Source: Pseudosulfitobacter sp. DSM 107133 (GTDB lineage: Bacteria > Pseudomonadota > Alphaproteobacteria > Rhodobacterales > Rhodobacteraceae). From it: 64,000 nucleotides of DNA. Shown here in pieces: positions 17,896 through 27,399 of this stretch. Location: assembly GCF_022788695.1 (NCBI RefSeq), contig NZ_CP085157.1, forward strand, positions 94,962-158,961, read 5' to 3'. Position 1 is the stretch's first letter, and each line of letters begins with the position of its first letter. Under the pieces are notes generated by a model. That model was given only the letters and a program-made list of their open reading frames with translations, did no database searches and had not been told where the DNA came from. The translations under genes were made by a program, and so were the position numbers.

Positions 17896-18999
17896 TCAAT
17901 TGGGGCCGCCCTCGAACAAGCGTTTATTATCGGCGCCGATCTCCGGCGGCAGCCCCGAAATCTCGGTTTCGAAACCGTCGAATTTCAGGGGTTGGACCAG
18001 AAAAGTCTCTGTCTTGCCGCCATCGTGCGCGATGGTGCGCAGCAACCGGCGGGCGCGCACATGCGGATCGTTCATGGCCTCGGCCAGCGAATTGACAGGG
18101 CCCCAGGGTACGCCGGCCTTGTCAAAGAGACCGCCCCAGTCCGCGCGCGTCTTGCCGACAAGAACCGCCGCAATCTCCTCCCGCAACTCGTCCTTGCGCG
18201 TGACACGGTCGCGGCTTTTCATCCCGGCGAGGTCCGGTTTGTCGATCGCCTCGCAGAACGGATGCCAGAACCAGTCCTCATGCGCGATGGACAGCGTCAG
18301 CAGTTTGCCGTCCTTGCAGGTGAACACGCCATAGCCCGGCTCAGAGATGAACTCGCCCAGCGGCGTGCCATTGGCCGCGGGCACAAGGAAGGCCGTGAGC
18401 ATCGAGACCACCGCATCCGACATCGAGACATCGACGTAACGGCCCTGCCCCGTCCGCTGGCTGGATACCACAGCCGAGAGGATCGCGATCGCCGCAAACA
18501 GCGCGGCGCCGATATCCGCAAGCGGCAGGCTCGGCACCGGCCCCGGTTGCCCGGCCTCGGCCTGATCGGCCAGAAGACCACCGACGCCTTCATAGCTGAG
18601 GTCATGCCCCGCCCTGTCGCGATAGGGGCCGTCTTGCCCGTATCCCGAGATCGACACATAGACCAGCCGCGGATTGATCTTGCGCATGTCCTCGAACCCG
18701 GCGCCAAGTGCTGCCAGCTTGCCGGGGCGAAAGCCTTCGACGATGACATCGGATTTGCTGACCATCTCACGAAACCGCGCGATCCCCTCCGCGGATTTCA
18801 GATCGAGCGCCACGCTGCGCTTGCCCCGGTTGAGCGCCCGAAAAAGCGGCGGAAACTGCCGCGCGGGATCGCCGACGCCGGGCCGTTCGACCATGATCAC
18901 CTCGGCACCCATATCCGACAGAAGCATCGTCGCGTAGGGTCCGGGGAATTGTTCCGCGAGGCTGAGGATTTTCAATCCGGCCAGTGGTGCAGTGCTCAT
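17896..18999 (-). CDS. CaiB/BaiF family, alpha-methylacyl-CoA racemase-like
   Basis: This 367-residue protein begins APLAGLKILSLAEQFPGPYATMLL and has GYGQDGPYRDRAGHDLSYEG. The GHD motif is characteristic of alpha-methylacyl-CoA racemase (AMACR/MCR), where this Asp is a catalytic base, rather than of formyl-CoA transferases. AMACR interconverts (R)- and (S)-2-methylacyl-CoA so that methyl-branched chains can be beta-oxidised. The ATG at 18999 is preceded by a CTGGAG site; the longer upstream frame lacks homology. It diverges from the crotonase gene at 19112. Confidence 0.8.
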   Translation of the reverse strand: MSTAPLAGLKILSLAEQFPGPYATMLLSDMGAEVIMVERPGVGDPARQFPPLFRALNRGKRSVALDLKSAEGIARFREMVSKSDVIVEGFRPGKLAALGAGFEDMRKINPRLVYVSISGYGQDGPYRDRAGHDLSYEGVGGLLADQAEAGQPGPVPSLPLADIGAALFAAIAILSAVVSSQRTGQGRYVDVSMSDAVVSMLTAFLVPAANGTPLGEFISEPGYGVFTCKDGKLLTLSIAHEDWFWHPFCEAIDKPDLAGMKSRDRVTRKDELREEIAAVLVGKTRADWGGLFDKAGVPWGPVNSLAEAMNDPHVRARRLLRTIAHDGGKTETFLVQPLKFDGFETEISGLPPEIGADNKRLFEGGPN

Positions 19000-19111
19000 A
19001 TCAGGCTCCAGGTCTTGTTTCTTCCGCGCGCGTATCCAGCTCAGTGCAACGCAATCCGCGCTAAAAGGCAAGCCCAACTCAGCAAATGTTGTTTTTATTC
19101 CGAGGGTTACA

Positions 19112-19900
19112 ATGACTGAAACACCCAGCACCCTTACCGTCGAACGTGTGGCCAGAACCGAATGGATTGCCTTCCAGCGCACCGAGCAGTTGAACGCCAT
19201 GTCGATGCAGATGCTGCGCGATATGACAAATGCGCTTGAAGCCGCGATTGCCGACGACGCCGTTCGCGCCATTGTCCTGACCGGCTCGGGCCGCGCGTTC
19301 TGCGCGGGGGCCGATCTCAAGGAAGTGGCCAGCGCAAGTCACGAACCCGGAGAGCCCGACCTGCTCGACCTGGTCGAGCACACGTTCGGGCTGATACGCC
19401 ATGGCCCCAAGCCTGTGATCGCCGCCGTCAACGGGCTGGCCATGGCGGGCGGGCTGGAAATGGTGATGTCCTGCGATCTGGTCTTTGCCGCCGAAAGCGC
19501 GCAGATGGGCGATGCCCATTCCAATTTCGGTGTCTTTCCCGGTGCGGGCGGCGCGGCGATCCTGCCGCGCCGGGTCGGACTGAACCGCGCGAAGTACCTG
19601 CTCTTCTCGGGCGAAAATGTCTCGGCGCGGGAGATGATGGAGTGGGGATTGGTCAACAAGGTGGTTGCGGACGCCCAGCTTCGCGAGACGGTGCAGGCCT
19701 TTGCCGACAAGCTGTCCGACAAGAGCCCGGCCGTGCTGCGCCGCATGAAGTCGGTCGCCAACCGGTCGCTGAACGTAGACGAGCCTGCCGCGCTCGCCGA
19801 AGAGATGCTAAATCTGCGCGCTCATATGCGATCCTGGGACATGCACGAAGGGCTGGCGGCGTTCAATGAGAAGCGCAAGCCTCGGTTTCGCGGATACTGA
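19112..19900 (+). CDS. Enoyl-CoA hydratase/isomerase family protein
   Basis: This 262-residue crotonase-fold protein has the oxyanion-hole segments GRAFCAGADLKE and NGLAMAGGLEMVMSCD. The first catalytic Glu region (GGLEM) is kept. The second, PE in rat enoyl-CoA hydratase, aligns with the stretch DAHSNFGVFP and seems to lack the Glu, so the reaction may not be simple hydration. The C terminus FNEKRKPRFRGY is typical. It starts a plus-strand group with the SCP2-type thiolase and an ACAD. The 112 bases between it and the divergent racemase-like gene carry no TCTAAC-N4-GTTAGA site. Confidence 0.85.
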   Translation: MTETPSTLTVERVARTEWIAFQRTEQLNAMSMQMLRDMTNALEAAIADDAVRAIVLTGSGRAFCAGADLKEVASASHEPGEPDLLDLVEHTFGLIRHGPKPVIAAVNGLAMAGGLEMVMSCDLVFAAESAQMGDAHSNFGVFPGAGGAAILPRRVGLNRAKYLLFSGENVSAREMMEWGLVNKVVADAQLRETVQAFADKLSDKSPAVLRRMKSVANRSLNVDEPAALAEEMLNLRAHMRSWDMHEGLAAFNEKRKPRFRGY

Positions 19901-19916
19901 TACAGGAGGACGAATG

Positions 19917-21155
19917 ATGCAGGACATATATGTCATCGGCGTCGGCATGACGCCGTTCGGAAAGTTTCGGGACAAGTCCATCAAGGACATGACCCGCGAG
20001 GCCGTCACCGGCGCTCTTGCCGATGCCGGACTCTCGGCAAAGCGCATCGAAGGCGCGTTTTTCTCGAACGCCGTGCAGGGCCACATGGAGGGCCAACACA
20101 TGATCCGCGGAGAGATAGCGCTGCGCGAGATCGGCATTCAGGGCGTTCCAGTGGTGAATGTCGAGAACGCCTGCGCCAGCGGCGCGACTGGTTTCAAGCT
20201 GGCGGTCGATTTTCTCAAGGCCGGCAACGGCGATTGCTGCCTCGCCGTGGGTGCGGAAAAGATGTATTCCGATGATCGCGCGCTGATGTTCTCGGCCTTC
20301 GACAGCGGCTGGGACGTGAGCAATGGCGAAGCGGTCGCGCAGCGCCTGGCCGATCTGGGTGCCGGGGTGGAGGAACCCGAAGGCTCGAAATCGTCCAAGC
20401 CATATAGCGTGTTCATGGATGTCTATGCCGGCTTCGCGCGGCTGCACATGAAAACCTTTGGCACGACACAGGAACACTTCGCGGCCGTGTCCGCCAAGAA
20501 CCACGGGCACTCGGTACATAATCCGCTGGCGCAATATCGCGACAGCATGAGCATTGATCAGGTGCTCGCCGCGCCGCCCATCACCTACCCGCTGACCCTT
20601 CCCATGTGCGCCCCGATTTCCGACGGAGCGGCGGCGGCGGTGCTTTGTACGGGCGAGGGCCTCAAACGGCTGGGCATCGACCGGACCCGCGCGATCAGGG
20701 TCAAGGCAGCGGTCCTGCGCTCGGGCACCGACCGCGCGCCCGAGGATCACGAAAACCACCTGACCCGCCTTACCGCCCTGCAAGCCTATGAACAAGCCGG
20801 GCTTGGCCCCGATGACATGTCCCTCGCCGAAGTGCACGACGCAACCGCCGTGGGCGAGGTCATCCAGATAGAGAACCTGGGCTTTGTCCCGTTCGGCGAA
20901 GGTGGCCCGGCCAGCCTCCGCGGCGAGACAACGATCGGCGGGCGCATCCCGGTGAACACCTCGGGCGGGCTGGAATCCAAGGGCCACCCGGTGGGTGCCA
21001 CCGGGATTGGCCAGATATTCGAACTGGTCACGCAACTACGCGGCGAGGCTGGCGCACGCCAGGTTGACGGCGCACAGAACGCCATCGCCGAAAATGGCGG
21101 CGGCTTGCACGGCGTCGAGGAAGCCGCCGCCTGCGTCACCATTCTGGGCCGCTGA
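19917..21155 (+). CDS. SCP2-type thiolase
   Basis: This thiolase of about 412 residues belongs to the SCPx/SCP2 branch, which handles 2-methyl-branched 3-ketoacyl-CoAs. The nucleophilic cysteine is present in VENACASGATGF, and the C-terminal GHPVGATGIGQ histidine motif is intact. AGGAGG at 19904-19909 serves ATG 19917 best; ATG 19914 in the same frame is also possible. It follows the crotonase closely and is followed by an ACAD after 15 bases. It is the only thiolase in the window with a normal active site, so it probably releases acetyl- or propionyl-CoA. Confidence 0.88.
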   Translation: MQDIYVIGVGMTPFGKFRDKSIKDMTREAVTGALADAGLSAKRIEGAFFSNAVQGHMEGQHMIRGEIALREIGIQGVPVVNVENACASGATGFKLAVDFLKAGNGDCCLAVGAEKMYSDDRALMFSAFDSGWDVSNGEAVAQRLADLGAGVEEPEGSKSSKPYSVFMDVYAGFARLHMKTFGTTQEHFAAVSAKNHGHSVHNPLAQYRDSMSIDQVLAAPPITYPLTLPMCAPISDGAAAAVLCTGEGLKRLGIDRTRAIRVKAAVLRSGTDRAPEDHENHLTRLTALQAYEQAGLGPDDMSLAEVHDATAVGEVIQIENLGFVPFGEGGPASLRGETTIGGRIPVNTSGGLESKGHPVGATGIGQIFELVTQLRGEAGARQVDGAQNAIAENGGGLHGVEEAAACVTILGR

Positions 21156-21170
21156 AACAAGGAAAAGAAA

Positions 21171-22337
21171 ATGGAAAATGTGATTGCTGCCGCACAGGCG
21201 ATTTATACCGACGACCAGCGCATGTTGCTGGAAAACTTCCGCAAGATGGCCAATGCGGAATTCGCTCCGCTAGTGGAAAAATACGAAGATCTGGGCCATC
21301 CTCCGGATGCGGAAACCCTCAAGGGCTTGTTCACCAAGGTCGAGGAATTCGGGCTCATCAGCGGCTTGCTTCCCGAAGAGGACGGTGGCGCGGGGATCGA
21401 CCGCTTGACCTATGGTATCCTCTACGAGGAACTGGCGCGGGTTTGGGCCGATCTGGCGATCGCCGTTCTGATTCAGGGTCATGCCGCATTCGCGCTCAAC
21501 CTGATGGGCGACGCGGCGCAGAAAGAGGCTTATCTCAAACCGCTCCTGCGCAGTGAGCGCATTTGCGCCACTTGCATTTCCGAACCCTCCGTCGGCTCGA
21601 ACGTGCGTGAGGTCAAGACCCGCGCGGAGCGCCACGGCGACAGGATTTTTGTCAGCGGACAGAAGCTGTGGATTTCCAACGGTGCGCAATCGGATTTCGC
21701 CATCGTTGTCTGCAATTTGGAAGGTGGCATTTCGATGGTTATCGTGGATCGCGACAAGGGCGGTTATGAAAGCCGCGAGCTGCGCAAGATGGGGCTTGTC
21801 GGCGCCTCGACCTGCGAATTGTTCTTTGACCGTGCGGAAACCAGCGCCGAACATGTTCTGGGAAATGCAGGCGGGGGCCTGTTCCAGACATTGAAGCTTT
21901 TTGAGAGCGCGCGGGTCTTTGTGGGGCTGACAAGCGTCGGTATTGCACAAGCGGCGCTGGAGTGCGCAGTCTCTTATTCGAAAGAGCGCGAGCAGCACGG
22001 CAAGCCGATCGGCGGGCACCAGTTGATCCAGGGCTACCTAGCCGACATGGCCACGCATCTGGATGCTGCGCGCCTGTTGTGCCAGCGTGGGCTGCAACTT
22101 CTGGAACTGGGCGTGCGCTGCGACACGCAGACCTCGATGGCGAAATGGTATGCGACTGAAATGGCAGTCGAAATCGCCGGCAAGGCCGTGCAGATTCACG
22201 GCGGCAATGGTATCACCAAAGAGTTTCCCGTCGAACGGCACTTCCGCAATGCCAAGGTCATGCCGATCCCGGACGGCACCACCGAAATCCAGAAGCTGGT
22301 CATCGGGCGCAACCTGACCGGGTTGAACGCGTTCTGA
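21171..22337 (+). CDS. Acyl-CoA dehydrogenase
   Basis: This 388-residue ACAD has the motif CISEPSVGSNVREVKT, the NGQKLW-like SGQKLWISNGAQSD segment, and the C-terminal QIHGGNGITKEFPVERHFRNAKVMPIPDGTTEIQ. It catalyses alpha-beta dehydrogenation of an acyl-CoA with ETF as acceptor. It differs from the GLPRSY-ending subfamily and is the last intact gene before the decayed region, so its original operon may have extended further. Confidence 0.9.
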   Translation: MENVIAAAQAIYTDDQRMLLENFRKMANAEFAPLVEKYEDLGHPPDAETLKGLFTKVEEFGLISGLLPEEDGGAGIDRLTYGILYEELARVWADLAIAVLIQGHAAFALNLMGDAAQKEAYLKPLLRSERICATCISEPSVGSNVREVKTRAERHGDRIFVSGQKLWISNGAQSDFAIVVCNLEGGISMVIVDRDKGGYESRELRKMGLVGASTCELFFDRAETSAEHVLGNAGGGLFQTLKLFESARVFVGLTSVGIAQAALECAVSYSKEREQHGKPIGGHQLIQGYLADMATHLDAARLLCQRGLQLLELGVRCDTQTSMAKWYATEMAVEIAGKAVQIHGGNGITKEFPVERHFRNAKVMPIPDGTTEIQKLVIGRNLTGLNAF

Positions 22338-23574
22338 AATGCGCCCGGGCCGGTACGGCACACGCGGTGCAGCCACGGCGTGATCGTTCCGGCCCAATGG
22401 CGTTAAGCAGGTCGATCCAAACCTTGCCTCGACCCGAGCGGAGGGGCCAAGAGGAAGCGAATTTGTCGAATAAGCTACGGCCAGCATCGCGGACCAACTC
22501 TGCAAGCACCGTCAGGGCATCCTGATCATCGATACCGCGACAGTCGGCAGATGCTACCCGGTCAAACATCCAGACTGGACTTCCAGAGACCGGTCCGCCC
22601 GGCCGCCAGTGAGATTGCATCGAAACATCGCCACACCAGGTTTGTCGATCACTTTATGGAGATAAACCGACCGGCCAGACCATGGACGTCATCGATAGAA
22701 GAACCTCGCGCCAATCGATAACGTGGGTGTTCTAGTGTTCAGTTGTACAACGAGGAAGCCGCATTCGGGCCTCGGCTACCAGACGCCCAAGGCGTTCGCC
22801 GAGGACTTGGGCATCGCAACCGAAAGCTGCGCTGCACCATTCTAAAGTTCCGCGCATCTGTCAGTAGCTCCAGCAGCGCCAGTCGGCGTATCACTAACCG
22901 GGCTCAAATCGCGGCTGGATGAAAGTTCTGTGGCAGGTCACCTACTGCCGTGGAGCTTAAAGCCATCAAGCTGAACGGCCAGTGCTCTTCTGTGAACGCT
23001 TATCAACAAAGGAGATGAGCTATGGAACATGGAAAAACGGGCGAACTCCGTACGCGTGGCGGACTCGACGACCGTCATGAACCGCCAGTGTCGGCCGACG
23101 AACCCGTTCTCGCCGGAGATCCCGCGGAGGACGGGCATGTCCGGTACGGTGCGTCCTGCGGCGCGATATGCACTCACCACCTCATGCGCGGGCGTCAGTG
23201 GCCGCGTCGTCTGTCGGGCCGCCTATTTCGTCGCAGATGAAGGAGGCGGCATTCGGCATGGTGCCCAAGCAGTGCCCCCCCGCACCCATAAGACCTGCCG
23301 CCACTGCACCCCGAAGTTATTCGGCACACCGAGAATGGTCATCCGCGAGGCGATGGCAAAGGGGGTGAGGCCGTACGGATGATCGCGTTGGTTATCGCGC
23401 GGGTGCTTGAATTGGGTTTTTTCCCGTAGCGGTGAACTAGATCATGTCGATGAAACCCATTTCGCCGATGTCCGTCTCTACCGTCATCGACTTGCTCGGC
23501 CGAGGCCGCCAGATCGCACATACATGCGATTGCGCCGACCGAGGCCGCGGCGGCGTTGGTGCGGCGATTGCCGG
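22338..23574. other. Decayed intergenic DNA without intact genes
   Basis: About 1.2 kb without any frame that has convincing ribosome sites, domain motifs or the codon pattern of its neighbours. Only short frames occur on both strands. One IS3-type transposase end is recognisable (22738-22845). The rest (for example 22938-23400) may be unrecognised insertion-sequence remains. I see no RNA gene or palindromic operator here. Confidence 0.6.
22738..22845 (+). pseudogene. IS3-family transposase OrfB, C-terminal remnant
   Basis: The frame reads TTRKPHSGLGYQTPKAFAEDL before a stop, matching the C-terminal YNxxRPHSxLGYxTPxxF motif of IS3-family OrfB transposases. The upstream catalytic DDE part is missing and no terminal repeats are seen. 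It is a relic that marks an old insertion and deletion event. Confidence 0.7.
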
Positions 23575-23721
23575 TCAGTAGGACTTGGGCATCCCCAGCG
23601 CTTTCTCGGCCACGTGAGAGAGGATCAGTTCCTCGCTGACTGGGGCGATGAAGTTCAGCACGCTTTCGCGGAAATACCGCTCGACGTGGTACTCCTGTGC
23701 GAAACCGAAGCCGCCATGGGC
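23575..23721 (-). pseudogene. Acyl-CoA dehydrogenase, C-terminal fragment
   Basis: Only the last 48 residues remain: AHGGFGFAQEYHVERYF... down to EKALGMPKSY. This is the same subfamily ending seen at 253, 9144 and 49580. Upstream (higher coordinates) the homology stops abruptly where the opposite strand becomes a nitronate-monooxygenase end, so two genes were joined tail to tail by a deletion. It is not functional. Confidence 0.8.
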
Positions 23722-24075
23722 GCGGATTTTGGCTATATCGGTTCGCTCTTCATCGCCACGACCGAAGCTGTCGCCGCCGAAAGCTACAAGCAGATGATCG
23801 TGGACAGCGCGGCCGAGGACATTCTCTACACCAGCCATTTCACCGGGGTGAATGCCAATTACCTCAAACCTTCGATCCGGTCAGTAGGCCTGGATCCGGA
23901 AAACCTGACCGGCGAAGGCAACAAGCTAAACCTCTCCACCGGCGACGTCCGCCCGAAGGCATGGCGCGACATTTGGGGCTGCGGTCAGGGCATCGGAGCG
24001 GTTCACGCGGTGACGACAACGGCGGACTACATCGACCGGGAATCCCGTGCCGCGAAGGACGCGCTCTGCAGCTGA
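23716..24075 (+). pseudogene. Nitronate monooxygenase (NPD family), C-terminal fragment
   Basis: The reading frame from about 23716 gives YIGSLFIATTEAVAAESYKQ, then VDSAAEDILYTSHFTG and KAWRDIWGCGQGIGAVH. These are typical of the C-terminal third of 2-nitropropane dioxygenase/nitronate monooxygenases found in many acyl-CoA islands. The FMN-binding N-terminal part is gone. The open frame extends upstream through the antisense of the ACAD fragment, but that part has no homology. Confidence 0.75.
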
Positions 24076-24185
24076 GCGCCGGCAACTTTGCGCAAACCCG
24101 TTTCGGTCAAGACAGTCATATCAGCCGGATTTGGTCGGCCGCCTTGCGATCTGCCCGGAAAATCAGCGCGGTCCGGGTCCGCGCC

Positions 24186-25382
24186 TCATCCGTCCTTGTC
24201 GTTGACGATCAGATCGGCATTCTCCGGCAACTCCGGCACCACGCTCACCGCGTCGGCGCGGATCCTGGAATGCGACTTGAAGGCCTCGGCAGCGGCGATG
24301 ATTGCGGCCGAGGCATCGGCACCGTCTTCCAGCACAAGCGAGATGCGGATCATGTCGCGATCGTTCTCGCGCGTTACCACGGCCTGCGCGGCCTTTGCGC
24401 CCGGCGTACCGATGACAACTTCTTCGATCACGCGCGGATAAACGAAAATCTCGCGCACTTTGACCGCTGCGCCGACTCGGCCCTGCAGTGCAGAAATTCG
24501 GCTGACGGTGCCATCCGCGTTGCTCCCCAGCGCAAAGGCGCTGTCTCCGGTGCCAAACCGAATCATCGGCCAGGTGGCATCGCGCGCGGTCACAACAACC
24601 TCACCCGGTTCCCCGTGAGCGACCTGTTCTCCACTGATCGGATCGCAGATTTGCACCACGCGGTCGGGATGAACCACATAGCCGTCGCCGCCATCCTCAT
24701 AGCCGACAAGGCCCAAATCCGCAGTGGCATAGGCAGCCCAGGTCGACACGCCATAGTCTGCCTCGATCCGGCGGCGCTTGGCCATCCAGTCGCCCATCTC
24801 ACCACCGAGGAAGGCCGTTTTCACCTTCCAAGCGTCGCGGCCATAGGTTTCGATCACCTTGTCCGCCAGCGTCAGGAAAAACGCGGTGGATGCGCAGATC
24901 GAAGTGACGCCGGTTTCGACGATGATCTGCGCCTGAAGCTCGGTATTGCCGACGCCGCTGGGAATTACGGTGGCCCCGGCGGCCTGTGCCGCTTCGTCGA
25001 ACAAAAGCCCCGCCGGCACGAGGTGATACATCCAGGTGTTCAGAATGATGTCGCCCGCACCCACGCTGGCCGATCTGAATAGAAGGTCCAAGCCGTGGCC
25101 ACCGCCGCCCGAAAGCGACGGCTCGAAGATCGGGCCGGGCGACACGTAGATCCGGCCGACATCCTTTAGATCGGCAGCGAGAAACCCGCCGAAGGGCGGA
25201 TTGGCGCGCTGGAGCTTGAGAAGCTCTTCCTTCTTCATCACCGGCAGCCGTGACAGATCTGCCAAGGACCTGACGGCCGCCGGATCGAATCCGGCAGCCG
25301 CAAATCGTGATTTCAGCCCAGATGCCCTTTCGGCTGCGGCGGCATAGGCTTGAGCTATGTCCTTATAGATGTCTTCAGACAT
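24186..25382 (-). CDS. PaaK-related ligase-like protein, P-loop not recognisable
   Basis: This 398-residue protein resembles the phenylacetate-CoA ligase family (ATADLGLVGYED, MIRFGTGDSAF, LQGRVGAAVKVREIFVYPRVIEE). Where PaaK has the ATP-binding SSGTTGxP loop, it reads SPGPIFEPSLSGGGG, so adenylation is doubtful. The start at 25382 is correctly spaced from GGGAGG; ATG 25388 is too close. It is the last gene of the minus-strand operon beginning at 29675. It may be a ligase with altered loop, a CoA-binding accessory protein, or a thioester-transferring homologue. Confidence 0.7.
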   Translation of the reverse strand: MSEDIYKDIAQAYAAAAERASGLKSRFAAAGFDPAAVRSLADLSRLPVMKKEELLKLQRANPPFGGFLAADLKDVGRIYVSPGPIFEPSLSGGGGHGLDLLFRSASVGAGDIILNTWMYHLVPAGLLFDEAAQAAGATVIPSGVGNTELQAQIIVETGVTSICASTAFFLTLADKVIETYGRDAWKVKTAFLGGEMGDWMAKRRRIEADYGVSTWAAYATADLGLVGYEDGGDGYVVHPDRVVQICDPISGEQVAHGEPGEVVVTARDATWPMIRFGTGDSAFALGSNADGTVSRISALQGRVGAAVKVREIFVYPRVIEEVVIGTPGAKAAQAVVTRENDRDMIRISLVLEDGADASAAIIAAAEAFKSHSRIRADAVSVVPELPENADLIVNDKDG

Positions 25383-25409
25383 GATCATGCCTCCCTGTTC
25401 AGTCGTGGC

Positions 25410-26219
25410 TTAAAGCGGGCAGTCCTTGCGGAAGTTCGGCGCGCGCTTCTCGCGATGCGACAGTACCCCTTCCTTGACGTCTTCGCCCATGAACCCGAGC
25501 ATTTCAAGCGCAGTCGAGGCATCGAAGATCGGGCCAGCCTGGCGCAGCCAGTTGTTCAGCGAATATTTGGTCCAGCGGATCGCGCTTTGCGAGCCGTTGG
25601 CGAGCTCGACGGCCGTATCCAAAGCGATTTGCTGCAACTCGTCATCTTCGACGCACATTGACACTAGGCCGATGCGCTCGGCCTCTTCGCCCGAAACCGG
25701 CTTACAAGTCATCAAATAGTATTTCGCCTTGGCCATCGAGGTCAGCAATGGCCAGATGATTGCCGCGACATCGCCAGCGGCAACGCCCAGACGCGGGTGA
25801 CCATCGACGATCTTGGCCTTCTTACCGGCGATCGAGATGTCGGCTAGGATGGCCACCACAAGGCCGGCACCGGCGGCAGGGCCGTTGATGGCGGAAATAA
25901 TCGGCTTGTTACAGTTGATGATGTTGTAGACGAGGTCTTTGGCCTCTTTCCACGTCTTCATGATCTCGTACGAATTGCCGATCATGTTTTCGATCAGGCT
26001 GAAATCGCCGCCGGCCGAGAATGCCTTGCCCGCGCCGGTGACTATGACCGCATTGATGTCGGGGTCACGATCGATATCGATCCACATATCTGTCATCTGA
26101 GTGTGGGTTTCCGCATCTACGGAATTGAAGGTCTCAGGGCGGTCGAACGTGATGCGCAGGACGCGATCAGCCGGGTAGTCGAATTTCATCTTGTGATATT
26201 TTGCGTAACGATCGGACAT
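25410..26219 (-). CDS. Enoyl-CoA hydratase/isomerase family protein
   Basis: This 269-residue crotonase-fold protein has [16 protein letters not shown] and [22 protein letters not shown] for the oxyanion hole. Neither of the two glutamates of classical enoyl-CoA hydratase is obvious ([20 protein letters not shown]), so the reaction may be isomerisation, hydrolysis or C-C cleavage instead. GAGGAGG upstream fixes the ATG at 26219. It lies between the ACAD pair and the PaaK-related gene. Confidence 0.85.
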   Translation of the reverse strand: MSDRYAKYHKMKFDYPADRVLRITFDRPETFNSVDAETHTQMTDMWIDIDRDPDINAVIVTGAGKAFSAGGDFSLIENMIGNSYEIMKTWKEAKDLVYNIINCNKPIISAINGPAAGAGLVVAILADISIAGKKAKIVDGHPRLGVAAGDVAAIIWPLLTSMAKAKYYLMTCKPVSGEEAERIGLVSMCVEDDELQQIALDTAVELANGSQSAIRWTKYSLNNWLRQAGPIFDASTALEMLGFMGEDVKEGVLSHREKRAPNFRKDCPL

Positions 26220-26247
26220 GGTTCTTTTCCTCCTCAGGGTATTAGGT

Positions 26248-27399
26248 TCAGTCAGGCAATCCGAGAACGGCCTTGGACAGGATGTTTCGCTGGATCTCGT
26301 TCGACCCTCCATAGATCGTCGTCGGTCTGGCCTTGTAGAAACTCGCAAGGACATCGACGCTTACATTGCCGACCTGAAGCGGGCCGACGGTGCCGCCATC
26401 GGGTCCGGCTGCCTCGATCATCAGCTCGGTGATGCGCTGAAAGCACTCGGTCACCCAGATCTTGAGCATCGAGACATCGGCGCCCAGCGTTTCGCCGCGC
26501 TTCAGTTGGTCGGCGAAACGGGAGTAAAGCGCCGCGTGATCCTCGACATCAAGCGCGGCTTGCGCAAAGCGGTCGCGGAACACTGGATCGTCAAAAGCGC
26601 CACGGCCCCGTGCGAAGCTCTCAAGCTGCCCCAACGCGTTCTGGGCCAGGCTGGGCGAGCCGATGAAGATGCGCTCGAAGCTCAGGAGCGCCTTGGCCAT
26701 GGTCCAGCCCTTGTTCAACTCGCCCACGAGGTTTTCGCGGGGTGTACGGGCATTGTCGAAGAAAACCTCGCAAAATTCCGTTTCCCCCGAAAGCGTGGTG
26801 ATCGTGCGCACCTCGACACCGGGTTGATCCATCGGCGCAAGGACAAAGCTGATTCCCTGTTGTTTTTTGGGCGCGTCCGGATCGGTGCGGACCAGCATGA
26901 AGATGTGCGTGGCGTCATGCGCCATCGTGGTCCAGATCTTCTGTCCGTTTATGACAAAGTCGTCGCCGTCAATCTCTGCGCGTGTGCGCAGGTTGGCCAG
27001 ATCGGACCCGGCACCGGGTTCCGAATACCCCTGGCACCAGATGTCTTCGCAACTGAGGATTCGCGGCAGCCAATAGTTTTTTTGTTTCTGAGTGCCGAAC
27101 TTGATGATCAGGGGGCCGACCATCTGCACACCCATGTCTCGACCACGATTGACACCCCAGCGCTGCTGCTCTTCGTAGAAGATCAGCAGCTTGGCGGCAT
27201 TCAGCCCCATACCGCCGTATTCCGCGGGCCAGGCCGGCGCAACCCATCCCTTGGTGTGCAGCTTGCGATGCCAATGTTCAATCTCGGCGAACTTGGGGCG
27301 GTGCGGCAGATGGCGCAGCTCTTCGGGGTACTCGGCCTCGAGGAACCCGCGCACCTCTTTGCGGAATTCCGCATCGCTCATTGCGTTCCAGTCGGTCAT
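26248..27399 (-). CDS. Acyl-CoA dehydrogenase, catalytic-type subunit of a gene pair
   Basis: This 383-residue ACAD has [31 protein letters not shown] and the C-terminal [21 protein letters not shown]. Its start overlaps the stop of the preceding ACAD gene (27396) by 4 bases. Overlapping ACAD pairs with one well-conserved and one degenerate member form alpha2-beta2 enzymes in steroid degradation (FadE28/FadE29 type), with the active site shared across subunits. I infer the same assembly here. Confidence 0.88.
   Translation of the reverse strand: MTDWNAMSDAEFRKEVRGFLEAEYPEELRHLPHRPKFAEIEHWHRKLHTKGWVAPAWPAEYGGMGLNAAKLLIFYEEQQRWGVNRGRDMGVQMVGPLIIKFGTQKQKNYWLPRILSCEDIWCQGYSEPGAGSDLANLRTRAEIDGDDFVINGQKIWTTMAHDATHIFMLVRTDPDAPKKQQGISFVLAPMDQPGVEVRTITTLSGETEFCEVFFDNARTPRENLVGELNKGWTMAKALLSFERIFIGSPSLAQNALGQLESFARGRGAFDDPVFRDRFAQAALDVEDHAALYSRFADQLKRGETLGADVSMLKIWVTECFQRITELMIEAAGPDGGTVGPLQVGNVSVDVLASFYKARPTTIYGGSNEIQRNILSKAVLGLPD

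Noticed and set aside
17848..19119. 423-residue open frame on the plus strand
   Set aside because: Antisense to the racemase-like CaiB gene; no ribosome site or domain; the CaiB frame has clear family motifs.
23697..25082. 461-residue open frame on the plus strand
   Set aside because: Runs through the nitronate-monooxygenase remnant in another frame and then antisense to the PaaK-related gene; no coherent domain.
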